Positions 49,793 through 58,800 are shown, counted from the first letter of the stretch. The stretch: DNA of 64,000 nt from Candidatus Micropelagos thuwalensis (GCF_000469155.1 NZ_AWXE01000003.1:62001-126000); one strand, 5' to 3'. Notes: generated from the sequence alone by a model not told the origin. Made by a program: numbers and translations.

Positions 49793-50293
49793 CTATAACT
49801 TCACTATTTTAAGCCGTTCTGTGATACCAAGGCTATTCCAAAGAACACCAATTGACTTGCCAGTTTTAGGGTCGCGCCATTCAGGTGCAACATCCATAAG
49901 TGGCCTCAGCACAAACCCACGCTTAGTTAGCTCAGGATGAGGAAGATTTAAACGACCCTGCATTTGATGCCCGTGCCAATCCAGCATATCTAGATCAAGC
50001 GTACGCGCGCCCCACTTAACACTTCTTTGTCGCCCGAATTGACTTTCAATAAGCTGAAGTCTATCCAAAAGACCGTGAGGCATCAGAACACTGCTAACCC
50101 GCACGACTAAGTTTACATAATCACCCTGGCCAGGCGGGCCGACAGGAGGTGTATTATAAAATTCTGAACAGGCAAGAATGTTCATCCCATTTGCTTGCAA
50201 GACAGTCAGGCTTTCCTTAACGGTTTCAATCGGCGTGCCCATCCTGCCTGATAGATTGGAACCAATGCCCACAAGTATCATCTGACTTTCCAA
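49793..50293 (-). CDS. folK: 2-amino-4-hydroxy-6-hydroxymethyldihydropteridine pyrophosphokinase
   Basis: A 166-residue HPPK of folate synthesis. VGIGSNLSGRMGTPIETV opens the fold, YNTPPVGPPGQGDYVNLV binds pterin, and KWGARTLDLDMLDWHG with PHPELTKRGFVLRPL are the ATP/Mg sites. It lies between rpoZ and a divergent uracil-DNA glycosylase gene. Confidence 0.93.
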   Translation of the reverse strand: MESQMILVGIGSNLSGRMGTPIETVKESLTVLQANGMNILACSEFYNTPPVGPPGQGDYVNLVVRVSSVLMPHGLLDRLQLIESQFGRQRSVKWGARTLDLDMLDWHGHQMQGRLNLPHPELTKRGFVLRPLMDVAPEWRDPKTGKSIGVLWNSLGITERLKIVKL

Positions 50294-50413
50294 ATTTGCT
50301 GACCGTTTATGGCCTGATAAACAAATATCGCTTACATCTTATCAAGCACAAAGACAAATCATAAAGCGGTAGAGCGCTGTTTCAAAACCTCCACCAGCCT
50401 GCTAAAAAGCTTT

Positions 50414-51082
50414 ATGAATAATTCATCCGACTCAAATGCAGAGGCAAAAAAAAATTGCCAGCTATGCCCTCGCCTTGTGGACTATCGACACGCTAATCGA
50501 ACAGAGCATCCCGACTGGTTTAATGGCGCTGTTCCCTCTTTCGGGCAAGAGAATGCCGAAGTTCTAATCGTCGGCCTCGCCCCTGGTGTGACCGGCGCCA
50601 ACCGCACAGGGCGCCCTTTCACCGGCGATTGGGCTGGTGATTTACTCTACGCCACTCTTGCGAAATTCAATCTTTCCAAAGGTCAATATGATCGGCGTAC
50701 GGATGATGGCCTGAGACTCAAAAAAGTGATGATTACAAACGCTGTCCGTTGTGTACCACCACAAAACAAACCGACACCTGCAGAGATAAAAACATGCCGT
50801 CCTTTTCTTACCGCCAGACTAAATACCCTGCCACATTTAAAGGTCATTCTAGCATTGGGTAAAATCGCGCATGACAGCACCATTGCAGCATTAGGTTTGC
50901 GTTTAAAGGATTACCCTTTCGGGCATGCAAATAGGCATGATATCCCGGTTGATGAGACCATGACCCGCCCACCCGTCATATTCGATAGCTATCACTGCTC
51001 ACGTTATAACACGAATACCCGCAGGCTAACGCCTGAGATGTTTGAGAATGTGTTCGAAAAAATCTGCGCAGAACTGAACTAA
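50414..51082 (+). CDS. Uracil-DNA glycosylase, family 5 (UDGb) type
   Basis: A 222-residue uracil-DNA glycosylase with Fe-S cluster cysteines (CQLCPRLVDYRHANR and later Cys in NAVRCVPP and IKTCRPFL). The uracil pocket motif is VLIVGLAPGVTGANRTGRPF with G-L-A-P-G, and the late motif is DSYHCSRYNTN. The A rather than E in the first motif points to family 5, which acts on uracil and other deaminated bases. Convergent with the ELM1-like gene. Confidence 0.88.
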   Translation: MNNSSDSNAEAKKNCQLCPRLVDYRHANRTEHPDWFNGAVPSFGQENAEVLIVGLAPGVTGANRTGRPFTGDWAGDLLYATLAKFNLSKGQYDRRTDDGLRLKKVMITNAVRCVPPQNKPTPAEIKTCRPFLTARLNTLPHLKVILALGKIAHDSTIAALGLRLKDYPFGHANRHDIPVDETMTRPPVIFDSYHCSRYNTNTRRLTPEMFENVFEKICAELN

Positions 51083-51094
51083 CCGAAGAAGACC

Positions 51095-52051
51095 TTATTT
51101 GATCTGATGCTCATGATAAGCATCAAGAATTTTGGCCACGATGTCATCGGTAGCATTACGCGGTTCATAATCCCAGCTTTCAAGTTTTCCTTCAAAGGGC
51201 TTAACATAATCCCGCGCCAGCAAATGCTCATAAAAACGGTTAAAGCGCCGCGAGTGACCGCGCAAAAAGTAAACCTGAACCGGCACACCCGGGAAGCACG
51301 CCTCGCCAATCATGTTCACACTATCACCTGTAACAATAAGATGGTCAGCAATACCTAAGATCGCTTTATAGGGGTTGTCTCCCTTGCCATGCCATAAATA
51401 GTAATCATGGTCAGCAAGTGTCTTTCTCAGAATATTCACATAATCTTCGCGGGATCTGCTGGACAAACTGATAATTAATCGATGCCCCTGTTGAGCCAAC
51501 ATCAAAAGATTGGATGCTAAATTTTGCATTTCTAGTTTATCAAAATCGTAATACTTGTTTGGCCCACCAATCAAAATTCCAACTATTTTGCCATCAACTA
51601 TTGAAGGACTAAGCCTCTTCTGCCAGCTTGCGACTTCACTTTTTAAACTCTCATGAGTTAACCCATGCGGCCCCAAAATTGTTGTCATGACATTATCGCC
51701 TGTAACTTCGTCATGTGCAGGTGCCCAGACAAAATCAAACACTTTTGGATTAATAATTGGGTTTTGCAAAAAGACCGTAAAACATTTCCCCGCAGAACGA
51801 CGCTTTAGATAGCGTGCAGCTGGAACAGCACGACGACCACACGCAATAACCATATCCGGGAATGGTGGTTTAAATCTTTTATCTCCAACAAAACCTAATT
51901 CTGCTATTTTATAGGGCGCAACAGCGCTCCATGGAAAAGACAGATTGGCGTGGAAATAAGACACGTCTTGGCTTAAGGCTCTGGATATTGCCTCAAGTTG
52001 AATGTCACTACCTTTACTCCCGTTAGAAATACCCCAAATTTTCATATTCAT
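51095..52051 (-). CDS. ELM1/GtrOC1-family glycosyltransferase-like protein
   Basis: A 318-residue protein of the mitochondrial-fission-ELM1 family (DUF1022), which has a GT-B glycosyltransferase-like fold. The segments PDMVIACGRRAVPAARYL, GGPNKYYDF and DHLIVTGDSVNMIGEACFPGVPV are characteristic. The bacterial role is not settled; a sugar-nucleotide enzyme of the cell envelope is plausible. It lies between smpB and folK/UDG. Confidence 0.85.
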   Translation of the reverse strand: MNMKIWGISNGSKGSDIQLEAISRALSQDVSYFHANLSFPWSAVAPYKIAELGFVGDKRFKPPFPDMVIACGRRAVPAARYLKRRSAGKCFTVFLQNPIINPKVFDFVWAPAHDEVTGDNVMTTILGPHGLTHESLKSEVASWQKRLSPSIVDGKIVGILIGGPNKYYDFDKLEMQNLASNLLMLAQQGHRLIISLSSRSREDYVNILRKTLADHDYYLWHGKGDNPYKAILGIADHLIVTGDSVNMIGEACFPGVPVQVYFLRGHSRRFNRFYEHLLARDYVKPFEGKLESWDYEPRNATDDIVAKILDAYHEHQIK

Positions 52052-52067
52052 TCTACCATTTGAAATA

Positions 52068-52565
52068 TTAGCCTCTTTCGCGCATCAATCTTGCTTTATC
52101 GCGTTGCCAGTCTCGGCGTTTTTCATTGTCGCGTTTATCGGCTTTTTTTCGCCCTGTTCCCAATCCAATCAAAAGCTTGGCAATGCCATAATCATTGAAA
52201 TAAAGTTTTAAAGGTACAACTGTTGCACCAGCACGTTGCACAGCTGCCGCTAATTTGCTGATTTCGCGGCGATGCAAGAGAAGTTTTCTAGGCTGAGTAG
52301 CCTTATGATTAAACCTATTACCTGCGTGATATTCAGGTATGTCAGCATTAATCAGATGCGCTTCGGCCTGATCGAGTTGAACATAGGCATGGGCAAGATT
52401 TGCTTTGCCTAGACGCAGACTTTTGACCTCGGTGCCTCGTAGAACAAGACCTGCCTCAAATGTATCCTCAATCTGATAATCATATCGCGCACGCCTGTTT
52501 TCAGAAATAACACCTGAAATGCCGTCAGCCTTTTTCTTGCGTCCGCCATTTTTTGCAGACATCAC
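52068..52565 (-). CDS. smpB: SsrA-binding protein SmpB
   Basis: A 165-residue tmRNA partner that rescues stalled ribosomes. [22 protein letters not shown] and [17 protein letters not shown] form the barrel; the C-terminal helix is basic ([20 protein letters not shown]). No tmRNA gene is seen in the window. It follows dapA by 8 bp. Confidence 0.96.
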   Translation of the reverse strand: MMSAKNGGRKKKADGISGVISENRRARYDYQIEDTFEAGLVLRGTEVKSLRLGKANLAHAYVQLDQAEAHLINADIPEYHAGNRFNHKATQPRKLLLHRREISKLAAAVQRAGATVVPLKLYFNDYGIAKLLIGLGTGRKKADKRDNEKRRDWQRDKARLMRERG

Positions 52566-52573
52566 AGCCCCCG

Positions 52574-53500
52574 TTATGCCAATCCAGCATGAATAAGAGC
52601 CTGCCGAACCGCTTTTTTTGTCGGCTCGGTCACAGGCACAAGAGGTAAACGCAATTCCTCAGAACATAAACCGAGCTCTGCGGCTGCAAATTTTACAGGC
52701 GCAGGGCTAGCCTCCAGAAACAACGCATGGTGGAGAGGAATTAGACGATCCTGAATCTCAAGTGCTTTTGGCATATCACCAGCAAGACACGCGGACTGAA
52801 ATTCAGCGCATAGGGCTGGGGCCACATTGGCGGTCACAGAAATACACCCAACACCGCCGTGAGCATTAAACCCAAGTGCCGTGCCATCTTCCCCAGAAAG
52901 CTGGATAAATTCCTCACCACAAGCCTGTCTTTGCAAGCTGACCCTATTCAGGTCACCGGTTGCATCTTTTACACCGGCAATATTTTGTAACTTTGACAAG
53001 CTTGCCATGGTCTCAACACTCATATCGATAACCGACCGACCAGGAATATTGTAGATAAAAATGGGAAGGCTGTCGACAGCATCATTTATTGCTGAGAAAT
53101 GAGCAGTTAGTCCGGCCTGTGTCGGCTTATTATAATAAGGTGTGACAACCAGTGCAGCATCAGCGCCAGCTTTTTCAGCATGGCAAGTGAAAGCCAGTGC
53201 CTCAGCAGTCGAGTTCGAGCCTGTACCAGCTATTATAGGCACGCGCCCAGCAGCCGTTTCAATCACAATCTCAATAACTTGCAGATGTTCCTCATGACTT
53301 AAAGTTGGCGACTCTCCAGTGGTACCGCAAGGCACTAAACCATGCGTGCCGGAAGAAATTTGATGTTCCACCAGCTTAACAAGTGTCTCAACGTCAATTT
53401 TGCCATCTTGGAACGGCGTAATCAAAGCGACGTTGGAACCATTAAATTTAGCGACCTTAGGGTCTGAACTCATCATGTCTGACATTATATTGTGACTCAT
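52574..53500 (-). CDS. dapA: 4-hydroxy-tetrahydrodipicolinate synthase
   Basis: A 308-residue TIM-barrel lyase that condenses pyruvate and aspartate semialdehyde in lysine/DAP synthesis. The pyruvate-binding GTTGESPTL, the Schiff-base Lys in [11 protein letters not shown] and the Tyr in [11 protein letters not shown] are all present. A few codons at the N-terminus may be surplus; other ATG codons lie 5 and 8 codons in. It is the last clearly core gene before the accessory region. Confidence 0.95.
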   Translation of the reverse strand: MSHNIMSDMMSSDPKVAKFNGSNVALITPFQDGKIDVETLVKLVEHQISSGTHGLVPCGTTGESPTLSHEEHLQVIEIVIETAAGRVPIIAGTGSNSTAEALAFTCHAEKAGADAALVVTPYYNKPTQAGLTAHFSAINDAVDSLPIFIYNIPGRSVIDMSVETMASLSKLQNIAGVKDATGDLNRVSLQRQACGEEFIQLSGEDGTALGFNAHGGVGCISVTANVAPALCAEFQSACLAGDMPKALEIQDRLIPLHHALFLEASPAPVKFAAAELGLCSEELRLPLVPVTEPTKKAVRQALIHAGLA

Positions 53501-53806
53501 TAAGGCTATATATTACCGAGTATTTGTTGACGCGCACCCTAAGTCAAATTGCTTTTTTCTTCAAGCATACCGGTATGAAAGACTAATTACCAAACGATTG
53601 TCTGTTACTTCCTGCTCAGTTATTAGTCCAACTGCTATGTAGTTTAAGGAGTCCTGCGAAGAAGTTCGCCGAGTAACTGAATGCACTCTCCTAATAAAGG
53701 GTTATGAATTATTAGCAAAGCGAATGTAAACATCCCGAAGTCACCCGCCGGAACTTGCAAAAGTAAAACAAATGCATGCAGCATGTATTTTTTAAAAATA
53801 ATGGCA
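53501..53806. other. Gene-free stretch holding the first tRNA-Ser-derived repeat
   Basis: These 306 bp between dapA and the reductase gene contain the dapA promoter region (53501-53640) and the decayed repeat at 53645-53769. No convincing open reading frame is present; a 71-codon frame overlapping the repeat has no coding features. Confidence 0.6.
53645..53769 (+). pseudogene. Strongly decayed tRNA-Ser-like repeat, copy 1
   Basis: This stretch aligns over about 125 bp with 57643-57770. Recognisable tRNA-Ser features are GCCGAGT at the D arm, a broken anticodon arm (CTCTCCTAATAAAGGG) and a damaged variable arm. The last 45 bp (GTAAACATCCCGAAGTCACC and on to CTTGCAAAAGTA) are almost identical to copy 2. 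The same orientation as copy 2 and a 4-kb spacing suggest flanking repeats of an inserted segment, or an old duplication. Confidence 0.65.
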
Positions 53807-55006
53807 TCAAGTTTCTTTTGGATCATCGAACTCGATACCGACCCTCTTGAGACGCTCAACTAATGGCATACCTAAACCAGTTGCACTGGTTAGAACACCA
53901 CCATAGTTTTTGCCACCGGGTAGTTCGTTAGCATTTTGAATAAGACACATTGCGCTTTCAGCTAAAAGTTTTGAAGTAACTTTATAACCCGGGTCACCTT
54001 CTCCGCGTATTGAAGAGACAAGCCTTTTTCCTGTAGCAGTTTTCAAAATAAACTTACAATCAAACCAACCCTTATCTCTAATGTCTTTAGAAGGTCCATC
54101 ACCGGGCTGCCTGAACATTGGGCGTAACAACTTACGCAGAGGAGAAAAAAGTATCCCTCCTATCATGGCCATGCCAAACATACCTTTTATTGCTTGCCAC
54201 CATGAAGAGTGATAAGAATATTCATTATAAACAAAATTAGCTCCATAAGGCTCCTGCACAAGCTCTGATAAAGCGGCAGAGCGACGAACTACACGCGTGT
54301 TTACGCCAGCCATGATGAATGGGCTACCATAACCTTTAATTTCTGGCCTAGAAATTATACTGTATTTATCTTTACTATTTTTTTTCATTTCGGGTGTAAA
54401 TGTACCGACTGGATTGAGCAAAAAAGGGTTCGTCATATCATCGATTTGAGCCACATCTGGCATAGAAAACATAGTCTCCAGCGTCCCGCCCGAAGCCTCA
54501 CCTTTATAAGAATGGAAAGCCTCTATTTGGCTAATCTGAACTCCTGCTTTTTTAATGGCATAGAAACTTCCTAAGTCAGATGGAATTGAGTCAAAACCGC
54601 AAGATGGGATGATTCTAACACCCTTTTTACTTGCCGCCTCATGGTGTTTCTCAATGAGGCCTTTAATCCAAAAGTTCTCCCCAGTTATATCTACATAATG
54701 AGTGGAATTCTTCACACAAGCAGCTACTAAGTTTGAACCATATCGATGAAACGGGCCAGCAGTTGAAAGTACGACATATGACCTCGCGGTAAAAGCCTCT
54801 AAACCATCAACATCATCAGAATCTGCAACGATGACTTCAACATCAACACCAATTGATCTGACAAGTTTTTCAAGTTTTGAATAATTACGACCTGCTACAG
54901 CCCACTTAATTTGCCCAGAGCTTTTTGCCAGATATTCAGCACAAAGGGTGCCTGTAAATCCAGTAGCGCCATATAAAACAATATCTAAGTCTTTAGAGAT
55001 GGTCAC
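53807..55006 (-). CDS. Saccharopine-dehydrogenase-like NAD(P)-binding reductase (trans-acting enoyl reductase type)
   Basis: A 399-residue protein. The N-terminal Rossmann domain begins DIVLYGATGFTGTLCAEYLA and continues KWAVAGRNYSKLEKL. GPFHRYGSNLVAACVKNSTHYVDITGE and PSCGFDSIPSDLGSF match the saccharopine dehydrogenase/trans-acting enoyl reductase family known from lipid synthesis in mycobacteria and from many marine bacteria. A hydrophobic stretch at about 275-290 may touch the membrane. Its start overlaps the stop of the repeat protein gene upstream by 4 nt, so both are made together. More AT-rich than the dapA block. Confidence 0.82.
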   Translation of the reverse strand: MTISKDLDIVLYGATGFTGTLCAEYLAKSSGQIKWAVAGRNYSKLEKLVRSIGVDVEVIVADSDDVDGLEAFTARSYVVLSTAGPFHRYGSNLVAACVKNSTHYVDITGENFWIKGLIEKHHEAASKKGVRIIPSCGFDSIPSDLGSFYAIKKAGVQISQIEAFHSYKGEASGGTLETMFSMPDVAQIDDMTNPFLLNPVGTFTPEMKKNSKDKYSIISRPEIKGYGSPFIMAGVNTRVVRRSAALSELVQEPYGANFVYNEYSYHSSWWQAIKGMFGMAMIGGILFSPLRKLLRPMFRQPGDGPSKDIRDKGWFDCKFILKTATGKRLVSSIRGEGDPGYKVTSKLLAESAMCLIQNANELPGGKNYGGVLTSATGLGMPLVERLKRVGIEFDDPKET

Positions 55007-56037
55007 TTACCTTTTGCTGGGGGAATAAAGAGAGAAGATTTTTTATCAAAACTCCCTTTAATCCATCGATGAGTAAGGTTTGACCAGTAACTCATCCCTC
55101 CCTCATCTTCTGGTAATAGTTCAATTAGATTATTTTTACCTTTTTTGGGACGAGTACGATTTTTAGTAATCTCATAAAGTTCAAAAATTTTTTCATTTTC
55201 TAAATCGGGATGGTCTTCATCAATATCTTCAAAAAACTTCCGCATAGCCCCCAGCGCCATTAATGCTCTTTTTTGTGGAACGTTTTCAATTTTATCAACG
55301 ACACCACCTGGCCACCAAAGAAAAACGTCAAAATGAGAAATAGAAGTTTTATAAGTCTGCTGCAGGTTTTTCGGGTTTGATTTTTTTACAGTATATTCCT
55401 TCCGATAACTTGGCACTTCAATTTGATTTAAGAATTCTATAGAAAAAATTACCTCTTCTAGCGCAATGGTAAGATCTTTTTTAAATACATTATGTTTTAA
55501 TCCAGGATTTTCGCCGCGCACACCGGCAAATGGATCGAGGTGTTTATTGCGATCATATGTTAAGTCGGAACCTGGTATAAAAGGTTCAAAGTTATAGTTT
55601 TGAGCCGTTTCATTAAAACATTTGATAATATCTGGGTGAGTTAAATCAGGATCTAGAGGATTAATTTTTTTATAAAACGATTGCATTCCTACTAACGCGA
55701 CACGCACCTCACGCTTAGGGACTTTGTATATTGAGGCTATTTTTTTTCCAGACCATTTAAAGTGGACATCAGCAAAGGATTTATCGTTTAGTTTTATATA
55801 ACTCCAGTTAGGTGGCTCTTTACCAAGAAGTTTTGTCTTTGCTCTGAAACGTTCAAGTAATGAAGCACGTTCAATCTCAGGAGGCATTTTTCCATCCCAT
55901 AAATCAATAGAAGACTGAATGTCTGCTAGTGCCTGTTGCTTATCAACTTCCATTGGAGAAAGTTTTTTTGCACTTTCTTCAGTAAATTTTTTATCACCCT
56001 TAATTCCACCAAATGGATCTAAATTTTTAGAGGACAT
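55003..56037 (-). CDS. Unknown protein made of two internal repeats
   Basis: A 344-residue soluble, lysine-rich protein that I cannot assign. It consists of two related halves, about 6-142 and 167-290. Each opens with L-D-P-F-(G/A)-G-(I/V)-(K/R)-G and ends with a matching block: FADVHFKWSGKK..VPKREVRVALVGMQSFYKKI in the first, HFDVFLWWPGG..VPQKRALMALGAMRKFFEDI in the second, then D-P-D-L or H-P-D-L. There is no signal peptide or membrane helix. Its stop overlaps the start of the reductase gene downstream (ATGA), so a working link with that enzyme is likely. Confidence 0.65.
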   Translation of the reverse strand: MSSKNLDPFGGIKGDKKFTEESAKKLSPMEVDKQQALADIQSSIDLWDGKMPPEIERASLLERFRAKTKLLGKEPPNWSYIKLNDKSFADVHFKWSGKKIASIYKVPKREVRVALVGMQSFYKKINPLDPDLTHPDIIKCFNETAQNYNFEPFIPGSDLTYDRNKHLDPFAGVRGENPGLKHNVFKKDLTIALEEVIFSIEFLNQIEVPSYRKEYTVKKSNPKNLQQTYKTSISHFDVFLWWPGGVVDKIENVPQKRALMALGAMRKFFEDIDEDHPDLENEKIFELYEITKNRTRPKKGKNNLIELLPEDEGGMSYWSNLTHRWIKGSFDKKSSLFIPPAKGK

Positions 56038-56163
56038 AACCCAGCCTATAAAATTTATCTCTTAATTTATTGTTATTGGAGTATAACCAATCTCTGAAGT
56101 GAAACAACTTTAACCTTTATAATGATTTTCTATGGGGGGATTCCATTTATGGGATGATAATTT

Positions 56164-57585
56164 ATGGCCGGTGATGAATTTCTCAAATCAATTGAAACCA
56201 ATTTTAGCAATGCTGTTGCAGCATTAAATACAACTGATAACGAAGAAAGAATTAGTAGTGACCTAGCTAATCAAATTATGCTCGCAAATTCTACATATGT
56301 GGTTCGCTTTGGAGTAAGACTTCGAGATACGCTTACAACTTTTACTGGTTTCAGATCAGTTCACTCTGAGCATTTTGAACCAGTAAAAGGGGGAATCCGT
56401 TACGCGCCTGATGTTAATCAGCAAGAAGTAGAGGCTCTTGCAGCACTAATGAGTTATAAATGTGCCCTTGTAGAAGTGCCTTTTGGTGGATCTAAAGGGG
56501 GGCTAATAATTGATCCAAGAGACTGGACGTCGGCCGAATTAGAAAGAATCACTCGTCGTTTTACCCAAGAGCTTGCTAAACGAGACCTTATTCATCCATC
56601 ACAAAATGTTCCAGCGCCAGATGTTGGAACTGGTGAACGTGAAATGGCTTGGATGGCAGACGAATACAAGCGGCTTAATCCCGCGGAGATTAATGCATGG
56701 GCTTGCGTTACTGGCAAGCCAGTTGCGAAAGGGGGTATTTCAGGAAGAGCAGAGGCCACAGGAAGAGGGGTGGTTTATGCTCTCCGTTCTTTCTTCGATT
56801 GTCCAGGGGATGTAACAAAGTCTGGACTGAAGCCAGGGCTAAAGGGAAAAAGAATAATAGTTCAGGGACTAGGCAATGTTGGGTATCATGCGGCAAAAAT
56901 TCTTTCTGAAGAAGATGATGCACTAATCACTCATGTCATGGAGCGTGATGGAGCAGTAGTAGACGAAAGTGGAATAAATATTGAGACCCTGAGGTCTCAT
57001 ATATCTTCAACTGGAAGTGTTTTGGGTTACTCAGGTTACGTTGAAAGCGGTTTAGAGATGTTGGAGTCAGATGCTGACATTATTATTCCAGCTGCAATGG
57101 AACTTGTTATCACGGAGGAAAATGCAAAGAATATCAAGGCGCCACTTATAATTGAGGCAGCAAACGGACCAGTCTCAGCAAAAGCCGACACAATTCTTCG
57201 AGATCGAGGGGTAATAATTATTCCTGACCTTTATGCCAATGCTGGTGGTGTTACCGTAAGTTATTTTGAATGGATTAAAAACCTAAGTCGTATTCGCTTC
57301 GGCCGTATGCAGCGTCGAGCTGATGAAAGCAGATATGGCGCATTAATTGAAGGCATCGAGGGCATTACAGGTAAGTCGTTTCCTGATGAGCTTGCAAGTC
57401 GTGCAATTAACGGAGGTGCAGAGATTGATCTTGTTCGTTCTGGTCTAGAAGACACTATGAGAAGCACTTATGATGTAATAAGCGAAGTTTGGAATAGGGA
57501 AAAGTCTGCAATTGACCTCCGAACTGCAGCGATGATGGTTGCAGTTCAACGCATAGCCCAGGGCTATCAGTCAATTGGTATATAG
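56164..57585 (+). CDS. gdhA: Glu/Leu/Phe/Val dehydrogenase (NAD(P)-glutamate dehydrogenase)
   Basis: A 473-residue amino-acid dehydrogenase, most like catabolic glutamate dehydrogenases. The substrate site is VKGGIRYAPDVNQQEVEALA with the catalytic Lys in MSYKCALVEVPFGGSKGG. The dinucleotide fold has IIVQGLGNVGYHAAKIL. The segment ANAGGVTVSYFEWIKNLSRIRFGRM is typical of the larger bacterial and mitochondrial enzymes. It is divergent from the repeat protein and ends 58 bp before the second tRNA-Ser-like repeat. Codon use and AT content match the flanking accessory genes. Confidence 0.9.
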   Translation: MAGDEFLKSIETNFSNAVAALNTTDNEERISSDLANQIMLANSTYVVRFGVRLRDTLTTFTGFRSVHSEHFEPVKGGIRYAPDVNQQEVEALAALMSYKCALVEVPFGGSKGGLIIDPRDWTSAELERITRRFTQELAKRDLIHPSQNVPAPDVGTGEREMAWMADEYKRLNPAEINAWACVTGKPVAKGGISGRAEATGRGVVYALRSFFDCPGDVTKSGLKPGLKGKRIIVQGLGNVGYHAAKILSEEDDALITHVMERDGAVVDESGINIETLRSHISSTGSVLGYSGYVESGLEMLESDADIIIPAAMELVITEENAKNIKAPLIIEAANGPVSAKADTILRDRGVIIIPDLYANAGGVTVSYFEWIKNLSRIRFGRMQRRADESRYGALIEGIEGITGKSFPDELASRAINGGAEIDLVRSGLEDTMRSTYDVISEVWNREKSAIDLRTAAMMVAVQRIAQGYQSIGI

Positions 57586-57642
57586 GTAACCTCATCGCTA
57601 CTTTCAGCTTAGTAATTGACCAAACCTCCCTGCTGTTCTATT

Positions 57643-57770
57643 TAGGAGTTCTGCGTAGAGAGGTGGCCGAGTGGCTGAAGGCGCTCCCCTGCTAAGGGAG
57701 TATGCGTTAATAGCGCATCGAGGGTAAACATCCCGAAGTCACCTGCCGAAACTTGCAAAAGTAGAATAAA
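57643..57770 (+). pseudogene. tRNA-Ser(GCU)-like sequence with replaced 3' end, copy 2
   Basis: From about 57657 the sequence follows a tRNA-Ser closely. It has an AGAGAGG acceptor strand, GGCCGAGTGGCTGAAGGC D arm, CTCCCCTGCTAAGGGAG anticodon arm with anticodon GCT, and ATGCG..CGCAT long variable arm. In the T arm it departs: the loop reads TAAACAT instead of TTCGAAT, and what follows cannot pair with the acceptor 5' strand. It is therefore probably a tRNA fragment fused to foreign sequence, as left by an integrase crossing over in the T loop. The same foreign 3' part occurs in copy 1. Confidence 0.7.
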
Positions 57771-57983
57771 GTCAGTTTCTTCTAAGTATGTTCAGCCTAA
57801 TAAAGTTGTTGCCAAAAGGCTATCCCCAAAATGTTGCAGATCTTGATTATGTCTGTTTATCGATCTAACTGGACCCATATTGGACCCGAATATATTTAGC
57901 TAGCAGGGGGCACACATGGGCCACCCGGGGTAGCCCGTATATGTGCATATAAAGTCCAGAGTGATTTGTTATTTTTGTGGTTA

Positions 57984-58062
57984 ATCGTCCCAAGTAGCTA
58001 ACGGTTACGAGTACGCAGAGGACCAGTGGAGCGGATCCCAAGATCCGCGGAGGTGGGACGAT
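57984..58062. other. Palindromic structured element, possible ncRNA or mobile palindromic unit
   Basis: A perfect 9-bp outer stem ATCGTCCCA (57984-57992)/TGGGACGAT (58054-58062) encloses two further hairpins. One is GTAGC..GTTAC (about 57994-58008, one G-U pair); the other is a perfect GCGGATC CCAA GATCCGC (58031-58048). The block is markedly richer in G+C than the AT-rich DNA around it. The form is a closed multi-branch fold of 79 nt. It has no T-run on either side, so it is not a simple terminator. Confidence 0.5.
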
Positions 58063-58270
58063 GTTTCTATTAGTCATTAAACTTAAAACCATAATGTTTC
58101 AGAAGAACATTTCTTTTAGTACACTTCTCAAGATTATTTGCCTATATCTTTGAACAAAAATATAAAACTTTTAAAGAAGCAAAAACGTTAAACTAAAACT
58201 TATGAGAGTGTACAAATTTGAATCTTAACATTTAAAAATAACGTATTAAGAAAACTTTTTGTGCGGGGTG

Positions 58271-58717
58271 TTAATTATTTACAGCTTCTACGATTATTTG
58301 AAAAACTTCCCAACAAACCATTAAATCTTCTCGAAATGCTTCAGGTGAAGAAACCAGTAATCTGTTGTAGATAGCTTCGTTTGATCTGATTTCATAGTCT
58401 GAGACAACGCTACCTTCTTTTCTTGCCAGTAACAAAAAACCTGAACCCATCGATTGTGATAATTTATATAAAGGTTCTGATAATTTGTTCTCTGGCGCTA
58501 GTAACACCATATCAGATACTACTTTATTCAAAGCAGCACATCTTCCGTTAATAATTGTAAGAAGGGCACTATCATCAGTAGTTCTATCTTCAAGGCGTGA
58601 AAATATATTTCTGAGAGATCCTTCTGGGAAAGTGGTATAAGTTTTTTTGTTTTCTGTAGTAGAACATGCAACCAGAAATATAAGACCAATACTGAATATG
58701 AAAAATTTCTTTATCAT
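58271..58717 (-). CDS. Putative lipoprotein, unknown function
   Basis: A 148-residue exported protein. The signal peptide ends in the lipobox LVAC (Cys18), so it should be lipid-anchored. The mature part is helical and has two further Cys residues (RCAALNKVV, VCWEVFQII). No family recognised. It is the last gene of the minus-strand array of small exported proteins. Confidence 0.6.
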   Translation of the reverse strand: MIKKFFIFSIGLIFLVACSTTENKKTYTTFPEGSLRNIFSRLEDRTTDDSALLTIINGRCAALNKVVSDMVLLAPENKLSEPLYKLSQSMGSGFLLLARKEGSVVSDYEIRSNEAIYNRLLVSSPEAFREDLMVCWEVFQIIVEAVNN

Positions 58718-58800
58718 TTTAATCCAACAAAAGAACTCACTGATTTGTATTCGAGATGACCAAATTTAAAAAAATGTAAATAACTCGAATACCTTAACCG

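Larger units (their letters stand above)
57586..58270. other. Gene-poor stretch with tRNA-like repeat and structured element
   Basis: These 685 bp carry no convincing protein gene. They hold the tRNA-Ser-like copy 2 (57643-57770), a direct repeat of TTGGACCC-type words near 57870-57890, a G+C-rich palindromic element (57984-58062) and then AT-rich DNA. A 75-codon minus-strand frame at 57865-58092 reads through the palindromic element and has no coding features. Confidence 0.6.

Noticed and set aside
53644-53859. A 71-codon minus-strand open frame over the first tRNA-Ser-like repeat
   Set aside because: It is antisense to the tRNA-derived repeat and to the end of the reductase gene; no support as a gene.
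57657-57745. A functional tRNA-Ser gene
   Set aside because: The T loop lacks the TTC-x-A pattern and the 3' strand cannot pair with the acceptor; called a fragment instead.
57865-58092. A 75-codon minus-strand open frame
   Set aside because: It reads through the palindromic element and a gene-poor stretch, has an unlikely composition and no ribosome binding site.
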